34,940 nucleotides of DNA from Paludibacteraceae bacterium (GCA_905233925.1 CAJOFV010000006.1:1-34940), one strand, 5' to 3'. Counted from the stretch's first letter, positions 1-6,191 are shown. Made by a program: numbers and translations. Notes: generated by a model from the sequence alone, not told the origin.

Positions 1-76
1 GACGGCAGGCGTTTTCTCTGAAAGGACGATTGAAATGACGGTGCTCGAAAGTCCGGTTGACGAACATGATAATTGA
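1..76 (+). CDS. 3' end of an unidentified phage gene (partial)
   Basis: A reading frame open from the window edge ends at a TGA at 74-76 and encodes about 24 residues ending in SPVDEHDN. It overlaps the start of the RusA gene, the tight packing usual in phage early regions. The fragment is too short to assign a family. It could be a chance open frame, because only 75 bases support it. Confidence 0.35.
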   Translation, partial: TAGVFSERTIEMTVLESPVDEHDN

Positions 77-446
77 ATTGAGCGCGGACGTGACTCCCGT
101 GCCGCAATCTCGCCCCCGACTGGGGCGGCGCGGTGCGTATGAAGAGCCGCGCGTTGCCGCATACAAATCAATTCTCCGCGCGAAAGCCCGTTGCGCAATG
201 AAGTGTCGCGCGCCGCTTGAAGGCATCATCGAAGCACAAGTGTGCATTCGGCGCAATAAGAAAATCGACAGCCGCGCGTTCGGCGATATCGACAATCATC
301 TCAAAGCCGTTTTCGACGCCATGAACGGCGTCTGCTACGCCGACGACGCGCAAATCGCTCGCGTCGATGTCCGTAAAGTGCAAGCCGCCGAAGAAGGCGT
401 CGATATCATCTTGCGCAATGAAAAAAAGCCGTCCGAGGACGGCTGA
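57..446 (+). CDS. rusA: RusA-type Holliday junction resolvase
   Basis: RusA-family endodeoxyribonuclease that resolves Holliday junctions; in phages it processes recombination intermediates before packaging. The 129-residue length is normal for the family. The diagnostic acidic core is visible: G-D-I-D-N with Asp77 and Asp79, followed by the helix HLKAVFDAMNG and then Y-A-D-D-A-Q-I with Asp96/Asp97. These match the magnesium-binding aspartates of RusA. The N-terminal PVPQSRPR segment is also typical (PxPKxRPR). The start is uncertain: TTG at 57 or ATG at 66, and the ATG is more likely because it overlaps the stop of the upstream gene by only 11 bases. The next gene, a DNA methyltransferase, is a common RusA neighbour in temperate phages of Bacillota. 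Confidence 0.87.
   Translation: MTNMIIELSADVTPVPQSRPRLGRRGAYEEPRVAAYKSILRAKARCAMKCRAPLEGIIEAQVCIRRNKKIDSRAFGDIDNHLKAVFDAMNGVCYADDAQIARVDVRKVQAAEEGVDIILRNEKKPSEDG
427..444. terminator. small hairpin at the end of rusA
   Basis: AGCCGTC (427-433) and GACGGCT (438-444) form a 7-bp stem with a CGAG loop. A run of seven A precedes it, so on the minus strand it looks like an intrinsic terminator; on the plus strand the following T tract is weak. It overlaps the last codons of the RusA gene. Confidence 0.35.
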
Positions 447-480
447 AATTATTTTGCCTGCATGATCTTGTCGAAAACGA

Positions 481-579
481 GTTATTCGTCGGTGTCGGTG
501 CGGCTTTTCCTTCGCGCTCGAGATCGTACAGCCGAATATTGAGCACGTCTGCGGCGTTTTTCCACAGGAAGCGAGGTTT
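481..579 (-). pseudogene. HicB-like antitoxin remnant
   Basis: On the minus strand the short space between the RusA and methyltransferase genes reads, without a start, through NAADVLNIRLYDLEREGK followed by AAPTPT. This resembles the conserved centre of HicB antitoxins, where a helix of the form AxxALxLYLxDLExxGxxIPxPS is typical. Only about 33 codons are open. The flanks that should hold the partial RNase H fold N-terminus and the DNA-binding C-terminus are absent, and an in-frame stop lies just upstream near 580. I infer a decayed gene piece left by phage mosaic recombination. A chance antisense match is possible. Confidence 0.35.
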
Positions 580-581
580 TT

Positions 582-1259
582 ATGCAAACAGATCGGATAT
601 ACAATGAAGATTGCCTTGAAGGCATGAAACGGATTGCGGACGGGAGCATCGACGCGATCATCACGGATCCGCCGTATTGCCTCGGGTTGTCGTCGAACGG
701 CGTTAAACCATCCGCCGCCGATTATTCTCTCATCAAGCCTTTTTGGACTGCCGTCTTCGCCCAATTCAAACGCGTCCTTAAGCCCGGCAAATTCATTTAC
801 CTTTTCACCGACTGGCGCACTTACCCGCGCATTTTCGATTGGTTCCGCGCGGAGTTCGATATGAAAAATCTCATCGTCTGGGATTTCGAGCATATCAAAT
901 GCGGCAATTTCTATCGTTTCAGCCATGAATTGATCATGTTCGGCATCAACGGCAAGGGCGCGCGGCAGTTTGCAAGCAACGAACGCGACGTATGGCGATT
1001 GCCTTCATACAGAGTGCACGGGCGCGAGCATCCCGCACAAAAACCGGTTGATTTGATCGAGAAGATGATCATGCATTCAACCGCCGAAGGAGAGACCGTT
1101 CTCGACGCATTTATGGGAAGCGGCACCACGGCGGTCGCCACCATCAACACCGGACGACACTTTATCGGCTTTGAGCTCTCGGAGGAATATCATGCGCTGT
1201 GTCAACGACGCATTGCCGAGGCGCAACAACAGCTTTTAGGAGGCGAGCACTGTGGTTAA
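582..1259 (+). CDS. Phage DNA methyltransferase (N4-cytosine/N6-adenine, beta type)
   Basis: Site-specific DNA methyltransferase of the N6_N4_Mtase family, which transfers a methyl group from S-adenosylmethionine to the exocyclic amine of adenine or cytosine. The catalytic motif DPPY is at residues 29-32. The AdoMet-binding motif DAFMGSGTT lies near the C-terminus at 175-183, preceded by HPAQKPVDLIEKMI (150-163) and followed by GFELSEEY. This motif order (IV before I) is the beta arrangement. At 225 residues it is a compact phage-type enzyme. GGAAGCGAGG upstream can serve as the ribosome binding site for the ATG at 582. No restriction endonuclease is adjacent, so it is probably an orphan enzyme protecting phage DNA or modifying regulation. 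Its 3' end overlaps the holin start by 8 bases. Confidence 0.9.
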   Translation: MQTDRIYNEDCLEGMKRIADGSIDAIITDPPYCLGLSSNGVKPSAADYSLIKPFWTAVFAQFKRVLKPGKFIYLFTDWRTYPRIFDWFRAEFDMKNLIVWDFEHIKCGNFYRFSHELIMFGINGKGARQFASNERDVWRLPSYRVHGREHPAQKPVDLIEKMIMHSTAEGETVLDAFMGSGTTAVATINTGRHFIGFELSEEYHALCQRRIAEAQQQLLGGEHCG

Positions 1260-1641
1260 CGAAATTCGACTGACTGTTATGCTTTGCGGCACTGCGATCT
1301 GTCGATGGATCGGCGGCTTTGACGGTTTGCTCGAGGCTCTCGTCTTTTTCATGATCGTCGACTATATCACCGGACTTTTTTGCGCCATCGTCGAAAAAAC
1401 ACTTTCGAGTGCTGTTGGTTTCAAGGGCATACTTCAAAAGTGTTTGATCATTCTTCTTGTCGGCACCGCCAATATTATTGATCAACACATTCTCGAAGGT
1501 TCCGAACAACTTTTGCGCACTGCCGTTATTTTCTTTTATCTCAGCAACGAAGGCATATCCATTCTCGAAAACTCCGCGCGGCTTGGACTTCCCGTGCCCG
1601 ACAAATTACGTCAAATTCTCGAGCAAGTAAGACAACGATAA
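1252..1641 (+). CDS. Phage holin (toxin-secretion/phage-lysis holin family)
   Basis: Small hydrophobic membrane protein of the phage holin family related to TcdE (Phage_holin_4). Holins form the timed membrane lesion that releases endolysin. Of its 129 residues, about four hydrophobic stretches are visible (roughly 5-22, 26-48, 62-78 and 86-102). The C-terminal signature FFYLSNEGISILENSARLG followed by LPVPDKL is highly characteristic. The start is GTG at 1252, preceded by a strong AGGAGG at the right spacing. No endolysin gene is seen next to it, which is unusual and fits the idea that this block has lost or rearranged late genes. Confidence 0.88.
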   Translation: MVNEIRLTVMLCGTAICRWIGGFDGLLEALVFFMIVDYITGLFCAIVEKTLSSAVGFKGILQKCLIILLVGTANIIDQHILEGSEQLLRTAVIFFYLSNEGISILENSARLGLPVPDKLRQILEQVRQR

Positions 1642-1643
1642 TC

Positions 1644-1883
1644 ATGCGAGAATCACGCAAGCTGATCCGTCGGCGACTCAAAGATTGCACACGCACGGAG
1701 TATTTCGCCTTCGTCAACGACGCTAATCTTTCCATTGTTCAACGAGCCGTTCTCGATTTTTTCATTATCGACCGATTGCCTGTTTCCGAGATTGCTTTTC
1801 GACTTTCATATTGCGAATCTCTCGTTCGACTCAGACTATCGGAAGCTTATGACAAAATCGCTAAATCTTTAGCGTTTCATTAG
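1644..1883 (+). CDS. Small sigma-70 region-4-like HTH protein of phage type
   Basis: A 79-residue basic protein. Its second half, from DRLPVSEIAFRLSYCESLVRLR to the IAKSL end, has the pattern of a sigma-70 region 4 helix-turn-helix (S-x-x-E-I-A-x-x-L-x-x-S/C-E-x-x-V-x-x-R/x-L-x-x-A). Small proteins of this kind act as phage late-gene activators or sigma-like regulators. It begins two bases after the holin stop, so it is in the same transcript. The assignment rests on the HTH pattern alone; the DNA target is unknown. Confidence 0.6.
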   Translation: MRESRKLIRRRLKDCTRTEYFAFVNDANLSIVQRAVLDFFIIDRLPVSEIAFRLSYCESLVRLRLSEAYDKIAKSLAFH

Positions 1884-1919
1884 CTTTTCGCGCGAAACCG
1901 CTGTGATACTATTTGACTT

Positions 1920-2006
1920 ATGAGTTATGTTTTCTTTAATCCTAATCCGCGCGGCAAGCGGATCGGCGATTGTGTCTTTTACTGTGTTCAATCTCGGTGG
2001 TATTGA
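1920..2006 (+). pseudogene. Decapitated phage NPNP/GDC protein start
   Basis: An ATG at 1920 opens a frame beginning MSYVFFNPNPRGKRIGDCVF and stopping 28 codons later. The pattern (F/Y)xNPNPxxxxxGDC, usually followed by a conserved RAxSxAL helix, is the N-terminus of a widespread phage protein of Bacillota with a cysteine-peptidase-like start; here the conserved part ends right after GDC. The sequence then passes, in another frame, into the cystatin-like protein. I infer a deletion or recombination joint near 1975-2000. Confidence 0.45.
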
Positions 2007-2259
2007 AATTATCGACCAAAAAGAAATGACTTCGTTCCCTCAACATGGCGCATCTGCTTGGACCATCATGCAAGGTTTTGTCGGCGCGAATTACAAGCCC
2101 ATGGCTTATGTCGGGACGCAGGTTGTCAAGGGCGTCAATCACATCTTCATTGCAGAGCAAACGCTCGTCGTTGCTACTCCCGAACGTCATATCGTTCTTG
2201 TTACTATCAATGAGTTCGACGGGAAATATTCCCTTGTCGGTATTGATCGCATTATCTAA
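1927..2259 (+). CDS. Cystatin-like small protein of a phage block
   Basis: The frame holds 110 residues, but only the part from about residue 34 (ATG at 2026) looks like a protein. It reads GANYKPMAYVGTQVVKGVNH, then a beta-rich segment IFIAEQTLVVATPERHIVLVTI. Q-V-V-x-G followed by N/T and aromatic or hydrophobic strands matches the first inhibitory hairpin of cystatins (QxVxG), and the predicted helix-then-strands order agrees with that fold. Whether it inhibits a protease is unknown. The first 30 or so residues come from a different frame of the NPNP/GDC fragment, so the true start is likely internal (GTG near 1972 or ATG 2026). It ends 27 bases before the convergent repressor gene. Confidence 0.55.
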   Translation: MFSLILIRAASGSAIVSFTVFNLGGIEIIDQKEMTSFPQHGASAWTIMQGFVGANYKPMAYVGTQVVKGVNHIFIAEQTLVVATPERHIVLVTINEFDGKYSLVGIDRII

Positions 2260-2285
2260 TCGGAGGCGCGTTTCTGATTTTACGA

Positions 2286-2690
2286 TCATTCATACTTAAT
2301 TGAAAAGAGCGGCTCCTTTGTCGAGCATTTTATCAGCCGTGCTACCGCCTGCAACGCATCAAAGATTTTCTGTCGTTCGTCCGGTGCCGCTGTCAAGATT
2401 GCCGCGATCATCATCGCCTCGTCCGCCGTCAAGTTGAAGTCCGACTGCAACCGATCTACCTTCGCCGTCGAAGGCGCAAACATTTCGCCCTTGCCTTCGC
2501 GCAACCACGTCTCGTTCACGTTGAACTTCAGGCTCAACAGCATTAGAAACGTATCAGTCGGCTCCACTCGGTTTAACTCGTAATCGCCCATGGAAGTTCT
2601 CGATACGCCCAGCATCTCGCCGAACTGTTCTTGCGTTGCCTTAGACATTGTTGCCTTCCGCACTGCCTTCAATCGCTCGCCTAGTGTCAT
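2286..2690 (-). CDS. XRE-family HTH repressor (phage CI-like)
   Basis: DNA-binding regulator of the XRE/Cro-CI family. Residues 1-68 are a helix-turn-helix domain of the form MTLGERLKAVRKATMSKATQ, then EQFGEMLGVSRTSMGDYELNRVEP and FNVNETWLREGKGEMF, a very typical phage-repressor sequence. The remaining 60 residues form a helical C-terminal segment with no peptidase motif, so this is a small non-LexA-type repressor. It is divergent from the gene starting at 2852 across a 160-bp region containing back-to-back promoters and AACGAA half-sites, the standard lysogeny-switch arrangement. Autorepression and control of the rightward promoter are inferred. Confidence 0.85.
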   Translation of the reverse strand: MTLGERLKAVRKATMSKATQEQFGEMLGVSRTSMGDYELNRVEPTDTFLMLLSLKFNVNETWLREGKGEMFAPSTAKVDRLQSDFNLTADEAMMIAAILTAAPDERQKIFDALQAVARLIKCSTKEPLFSIKYE

Positions 2691-2713
2691 GCAATCATCT
2701 CCTTTCGAGCATC

Positions 2714-2808
2714 ATTATATCGCATTCTTTTTTCGTTTGTCAACGAAATATTTTTATAAATACTATTGACAAACGAATTTAATATGATATAATGCGTCTA
2801 TAAACGAA
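2714..2808. promoter_or_regulatory. Divergent phage promoters with three AACGAA operator half-sites
   Basis: The rightward promoter has TTGACA at 2766-2771 and TATAAT at 2788-2793 with a 16-bp spacer. The leftward promoter, read on the minus strand, has TTGACA at 2743-2738 and TATAAT at 2719-2714 with an 18-bp spacer. The palindrome TTCGTT-tgtc-AACGAA (2732-2747) covers the leftward -35 box. AACGAA recurs at 2772-2777, just after the rightward -35 box, and at 2803-2808, near the expected rightward start point. These are probable binding sites for the XRE repressor. Confidence 0.75.
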
Positions 2809-2851
2809 ATTTAGTTGATTGCCGCAAGGCAATCGGAAGGAGATTATCACC

Positions 2852-3685
2852 ATGGCAATCACTCACACACAGATCAAGGAAACCGCAAAGGCTATCGGCA
2901 AACTTCCCTGCATGATCTACAACAACGAGAACATCAACTACTACGCAGGGCGACTCGAGACGATCTCATTTAGACTCGAGCTCTGCCGCTCGCTCCGCAC
3001 AAAATTCGCTCGCAAACGCGCTGAAGAGCTCTCGCAAGAACTCGACGACTACACGCTTCGGCTTCGCGTCATGGCAAAGCAAGCTCATGATAATCACGAC
3101 TTCGTTGCTCTGAGCATCTGCTTCGGCATCATTACCGCCGCCAAGAACACCGGCACCGATATTGCAAAGAAACTCCACCGCAAAGCTATCGACAAAAAGG
3201 CTTTCTGCTATGACATGATCGCCGCCAATTACACTTATACCCCACAATCGACTAAGTTCGTCTATGAAACTCAGGATGTTATCGGCTTCCATTATTACAA
3301 GCCCTGCACAGCTAAGTACCCGGGTTCTATTGCCGTTGATGAATACCTGGCTATGACGCGTCCTCTCTCGGCGCGCGAGTTTTCCCAATGGCAAGACGAG
3401 CAAGCGCGCCGCGCGCAAATGTTCCGCAATGACGAATTTGCGGAGGCTTGCATCGAGACCGCCATCTGCAATGAAGCATTCGACATTGCCGTTGCCATGA
3501 AGCCGCATTACTGCCTATTGAGCCGAGCATCATCACCGCGTCTATCGCCGAGCTCAAGGCTAAATCCGATGCTCAAGCACAACGGCTCGCCGACATCAAG
3601 GCGCGTATCGACACGCTCAACGCCGAGATCGACGAATTTAAGCGCGATAACATCCCCGCATCGACTGCAGAGGTTTTCAACGTAG
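2852..3685 (+). CDS. 5' part of a frameshifted phage gene of unknown function
   Basis: The start is ATG 2852 (MAITHTQIKE), preceded by GGAAGGAG at good spacing; an in-frame TTG at 2819 lies before the ribosome binding site and is not the start. The first 220 residues are mostly helical and polar, with no family I recognise. After about position 3510 this frame turns into low-complexity Ser/Arg/Pro sequence, while the next frame becomes a sensible helical protein that continues into the 3724-4134 frame. The real product is therefore probably one protein of about 427 residues interrupted by a one-base (-1) shift. It is the first gene under the phage rightward promoter, the slot usually held by early regulatory or recombination genes. 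Confidence 0.6.
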   Translation: MAITHTQIKETAKAIGKLPCMIYNNENINYYAGRLETISFRLELCRSLRTKFARKRAEELSQELDDYTLRLRVMAKQAHDNHDFVALSICFGIITAAKNTGTDIAKKLHRKAIDKKAFCYDMIAANYTYTPQSTKFVYETQDVIGFHYYKPCTAKYPGSIAVDEYLAMTRPLSAREFSQWQDEQARRAQMFRNDEFAEACIETAICNEAFDIAVAMKPHYCLLSRASSPRLSPSSRLNPMLKHNGSPTSRRVSTRSTPRSTNLSAITSPHRLQRFST

Positions 3686-3723
3686 ACGACGGCGAAGATT
3701 CTCATCAGACCGACAACGACAAC

Positions 3724-4134
3724 TTGACCATCGATCTGCAAATTGCCGCCGATAACGCCTTGCATCCCTCAGAGCAGTTCATTTCCGAAATAACCGACGA
3801 GTATTTGCCCGATTCCTGTGCACTCATGAACTGCATTCTTGACGAACGCGATCTGCAAAAAGAATTGGCATGCGCGCGCGAGCGGCTCTCTCTCGAATAT
3901 CGGCTCGCCTATGAAGCGCAAGATGAAGAATGGCGTATCCGCGATCGCGTTTATGCTATTTACGCCATCGTCGACGAATACGATTTGGCTATCAGACGCC
4001 TCCAAAACTGCATGGATTATGCTTGCGGTATCGGCAAGCATAAACGTCTTGCCGACGTGATCAGCGCGCGCATGGAAATCCGCCGCGCGCTTGTCGCCAT
4101 CGTCGACGCTCTTGACAATCACGCGATCTCATAA
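3724..4134 (+). CDS. 3' part of the frameshifted phage gene (coiled-coil)
   Basis: This frame is open well upstream of its ATG: from about 3515 it reads through LLPIEPSIITASIAELKAKS and continues through ADIKARIDTLNAEIDEF, then an acidic linker into MTIDLQIAAD. It is thus the continuation of the gene at 2852, not an independent gene. The helix from about 3540 to 3640 has heptad-like spacing and is probably a coiled coil. The C-terminal half is helical, rich in Glu, Arg and Ala, and unrecognised. No slippery heptamer is seen near 3510, which favours an indel or a sequencing error over programmed frameshifting. Confidence 0.55.
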   Translation: MTIDLQIAADNALHPSEQFISEITDEYLPDSCALMNCILDERDLQKELACARERLSLEYRLAYEAQDEEWRIRDRVYAIYAIVDEYDLAIRRLQNCMDYACGIGKHKRLADVISARMEIRRALVAIVDALDNHAIS

Positions 4135-4146
4135 CACCGCGCCTCA

Positions 4147-4195
4147 GACGCTCGACGGGGCAACGATTGTGGCAGCCGTTACCCCGTCGAGCGTC
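4147..4195. other. Long inverted repeat (19-bp stem)
   Basis: GACGCTCGACGGGG (4147-4160) is matched perfectly by CCCCGTCGAGCGTC (4182-4195). After one mismatch the stem continues with AACG/CGTT (4162-4165 / 4177-4180), leaving an 11-nt loop. It lies 12 bases after the stop of the frameshifted gene. No T run follows, so it is not a standard intrinsic terminator; an RNA structure, recombination site or replication-related hairpin is possible. Confidence 0.6.
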
Positions 4196-4243
4196 TTCAA
4201 CAAAAAGGTAGATAATTATGCATTCACATTGTACTATACTCTT

Positions 4244-4266
4244 AAAGCCGCGTCAATTGCGGCTTT
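4244..4266. terminator. Bidirectional intrinsic terminator
   Basis: AAAGCCGC (4244-4251) and GCGGCTTT (4259-4266) form an 8-bp stem with a GTCAATT loop, followed by TTCTT on the plus strand and A/T-rich sequence on the other side. It separates the rightward phage gene from the leftward ribbon-helix-helix gene that ends at 4269 and can serve both. Confidence 0.75.
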
Positions 4267-4268
4267 TC

Positions 4269-4487
4269 TTATCGTTTCATGCGTTCGAGAAGTTCATCGT
4301 ATCGTTCGAGCTCCTGCCGACGTGCACTCAGATATTCATTTACTGCTTCGTTCAGCACGTCGTTCATCGCGCATTGCCTCATTGCCGCCAGCTTCTTTAT
4401 CGCCGCCTTTACATCCGGCATCACCGACACCGTCATTTGCTCCGGCAGGCACTCCACTTTTTGCGCTTCGCGGCTCGGTTTGGCCAT
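4269..4487 (-). CDS. Ribbon-helix-helix (CopG/Arc-like) DNA-binding protein, phage side
   Basis: Seventy-two residues starting MAKPSREAQKVEC. The strand PEQMTVSVMP followed by two helices (DVKAAIKKLAAMRQ and AMNDVLNEAVNEYLSARR) is the ribbon-helix-helix plan (xVxxP, then LxxLA, then xNxxLxEAxxxYL). Such proteins are dimeric repressors or antitoxins. The ATG at 4487 (a second ATG is at 4490) has GGAG six bases ahead of the earlier ATG, so it can be translated alone. The same frame is also joined to the upstream Bacteroidales secreted protein. The full-length N-terminus, family size and local base use show this is a complete phage-side gene and that the species joint lies at its very start. Confidence 0.7.
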   Translation of the reverse strand: MAKPSREAQKVECLPEQMTVSVMPDVKAAIKKLAAMRQCAMNDVLNEAVNEYLSARRQELERYDELLERMKR

Positions 4488-6092
4488 CATGTGCAGCTCC
4501 GGCACGCCGTAGTAGTTCTGGAACTTGCCTTCCACGCCATTGAGTACGTGTCCCGTCTCAAGGTCTTTCGCGTAGCGGTCGCTGTCCGGTCCTTTGTCGT
4601 ACAACAGCATCGAGCCGGTCGCGTCGCGCACATACACGCTGCGGTCGTTCTTCTTCGTGACGACCACCTGATTGAGATACACATACTCAAAGTCTCCGCT
4701 TGTCACCGCCTCTGCCACCGTCACTTCGCGCATCACATCCAGCATTACCGGCACTTCTTCCGTCACCGTTCCGCTCGTCAGCACCAGCACGTCCGAGTAC
4801 TTGCCGACCGCCGACACCTTATAGGTAATGGTCAGTTTGTCGCCGTCGCGGTCGAGGGTGCTTGTGTTCAGGCTGAACGCAGTTCCCTGTTTCAGGCTGA
4901 CGGAAATATCCGTTGTCAGTTTGTTCGCTTTCACTTCGATGGTTTTGCTGCCGGTGAGTTCTGTTCCGCCGCGGATGACGCCTGTTCCGAAGTTCACCAT
5001 CGGCGCAACAATCATCGGTTGCGTCAGGTCTTTGGCTTCTTCCTGTCGGTAGATGCTCACGGCGGTCATTGTCTCTGCGGCGTAGCAGCCGAAGAGCACG
5101 TCCGACGCGTTGTACTGGATGTATTTGCCCAGCGAGCTGCCGAGGCTCTTGATGGTGGCTTTGCCGTCGGCTGCGATTTGGATGTCCCAGTAGCCGTACT
5201 CGCCGAAGCTTTTCTCGTCATACGCCTTGTCCCAGATTGTCAGTTTGTTCTTGGTTTGTCCGCCGGACGCCACGAGGTACGCTTCGACGTAGGGGTCCAT
5301 GATGGTGAAGCTTGCCGTGCCGCTTTTGGGTGCGACGGCGGTGTTCAGCAGGTAGGTCACTTCCTCGTTCGAGTTGATGTACTCTCGCATTGCGTCGTAC
5401 TTTGCGTTCACGGCGTGGATGTTGTTCTTGCTCACGTCCGCGTCGTAGTATCCCAAGGCTTTGTTTGTCGTTCCGTCGGCGACGCCAATCATGATGAGGT
5501 CGCTGTCTTTGAGTTGCGCTTTGTCCGTAACGAGGTGATAGACTTTTGTGGAGAACACGTCTCCGCTGCCGTTGTCGGCTTTGATGGTGATGGTGTTGAT
5601 ATAGACGGAACTCTTGGTTATGTTCTCCACGCTGAGCACCACTTTTCCGCTGCGTTCGTTATGTAGCACGAACTCCACGTCTTCGTTCAGCGAGTAGTCC
5701 TGATTGGTTTTCATGGCTTTATTGACGGTTTTGGACATGGTGGTGTCGCCGACGGCGATGGTGATGTCGCCGTTGCCGCTGCTGGAGACGTAGTAGTTGA
5801 CGATCACTTTGCGGACGTTCTGGAAGTCGATGACGGACGTCACTTTCTTTCCGGAGAGTGCTTCGGTGACTTGAATGCCGGCGTTATGGAGCATTTGGTC
5901 TGAGGGATAGACTGTTCCGGCGCTGTAGCCTTCACCGTTGGCTTCGGCTTTCCATCCGTCGGAGGTACCGTCGCAGGCTACGCTTCCGACCTTGCTTGCC
6001 CATTTGAGGGAGGTGAACTGATAGGTAGTACTCATGGCGCATGCCGCCACGCTGCCCAGCATAACTGCTGCAATAAGAATCACTTTTTTCAT
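4269..6092 (-). CDS. Secreted Bacteroidales protein fused in frame to a ribbon-helix-helix protein at a species joint
   Basis: The start is ATG 6092, MKKVILIAAVMLGSVAACA, a clear signal peptide; the longer frame to 6230 runs through the promoter and is rejected. About 535 residues follow, with beta-rich segments common in gut Bacteroidales cell-surface proteins: a concanavalin-like or choice-of-anchor N-terminus (YQFTSLKWASKVGS) and an Ig-like segment. Near the end is an OB-fold-like unit (VYLNQVVVTKKNDRSVYVRD then ATGSMLLYD and NGVEGKFQNYYGVPELH). At this point comparable proteins continue and normally end in a type IX sorting domain. Here the frame passes directly into the 72-residue ribbon-helix-helix protein. 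The product as written would be a secreted protein with a DNA-binding tail, which makes no biological sense and marks the joint at about 4488. Confidence 0.7.
   Translation of the reverse strand: MKKVILIAAVMLGSVAACAMSTTYQFTSLKWASKVGSVACDGTSDGWKAEANGEGYSAGTVYPSDQMLHNAGIQVTEALSGKKVTSVIDFQNVRKVIVNYYVSSSGNGDITIAVGDTTMSKTVNKAMKTNQDYSLNEDVEFVLHNERSGKVVLSVENITKSSVYINTITIKADNGSGDVFSTKVYHLVTDKAQLKDSDLIMIGVADGTTNKALGYYDADVSKNNIHAVNAKYDAMREYINSNEEVTYLLNTAVAPKSGTASFTIMDPYVEAYLVASGGQTKNKLTIWDKAYDEKSFGEYGYWDIQIAADGKATIKSLGSSLGKYIQYNASDVLFGCYAAETMTAVSIYRQEEAKDLTQPMIVAPMVNFGTGVIRGGTELTGSKTIEVKANKLTTDISVSLKQGTAFSLNTSTLDRDGDKLTITYKVSAVGKYSDVLVLTSGTVTEEVPVMLDVMREVTVAEAVTSGDFEYVYLNQVVVTKKNDRSVYVRDATGSMLLYDKGPDSDRYAKDLETGHVLNGVEGKFQNYYGVPELHMMAKPSREAQKVECLPEQMTVSVMPDVKAAIKKLAAMRQCAMNDVLNEAVNEYLSARRQELERYDELLERMKR
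4485..4505. other. Joint between Bacillota-type phage DNA and Bacteroidales DNA
   Basis: To the left every gene is phage-like with strong Shine-Dalgarno sites and sigma-70-type promoters; to the right every promoter and gene is Bacteroidales-like. The change falls where the secreted protein's YGVPELH meets the start of MAKPSREAQ. No transposase, integrase or target-site repeat is seen at the joint. Confidence 0.65.
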
Positions 6093-6113
6093 GGTATATG
6101 TCGTTTGAACGTG

Positions 6114-6121
6114 CAAAGGTA
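6114..6121 (-). promoter_or_regulatory. Bacteroidales -7 box for the leftward secreted protein
   Basis: Read on the minus strand, TACCTTTG (6121 to 6114) matches the Bacteroidales TAnnTTTG element and lies 21 bases ahead of the ATG at 6092. No convincing -33 TTTG lies at the ideal distance. Confidence 0.6.
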
Positions 6122-6138
6122 CTACAAAAAATCGACAT

Positions 6139-6191
6139 CTGCAAGAGCAGATAGAGAAAAAATGTTTTTTCTGCAAGAGCAGATAGAGAAA
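6139..6191. repeat. Two 21-bp direct repeats upstream of the leftward promoter
   Basis: The same 21 bases, beginning CTGCAAGAGCAG and ending ATAGAGAAA, occur at 6139-6159 and 6171-6191, 32 bp apart (three helical turns). Each copy contains the small palindrome CTGCAAGAGCAG. They sit just upstream of the leftward TACCTTTG box, where an activator would bind. Confidence 0.75.

Noticed and set aside
168..926. Leftward open frame opposite rusA and the methyltransferase
   Set aside because: Both rightward genes show catalytic motifs; the leftward frame is a shadow. Only the HicB-like stretch, in a different leftward frame, is kept as doubtful.
3500..3530. Programmed -1 ribosomal frameshift site
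   Set aside because: No X-XXY-YYZ heptamer and no obvious downstream pseudoknot were seen; a simple indel is the better explanation.
4218..5666. Long rightward open frame (482 codons) opposite the secreted protein
   Set aside because: Rich in His, Arg, Val and Phe, without domains; it is the antisense shadow of the leftward gene, which has a signal peptide and promoter.
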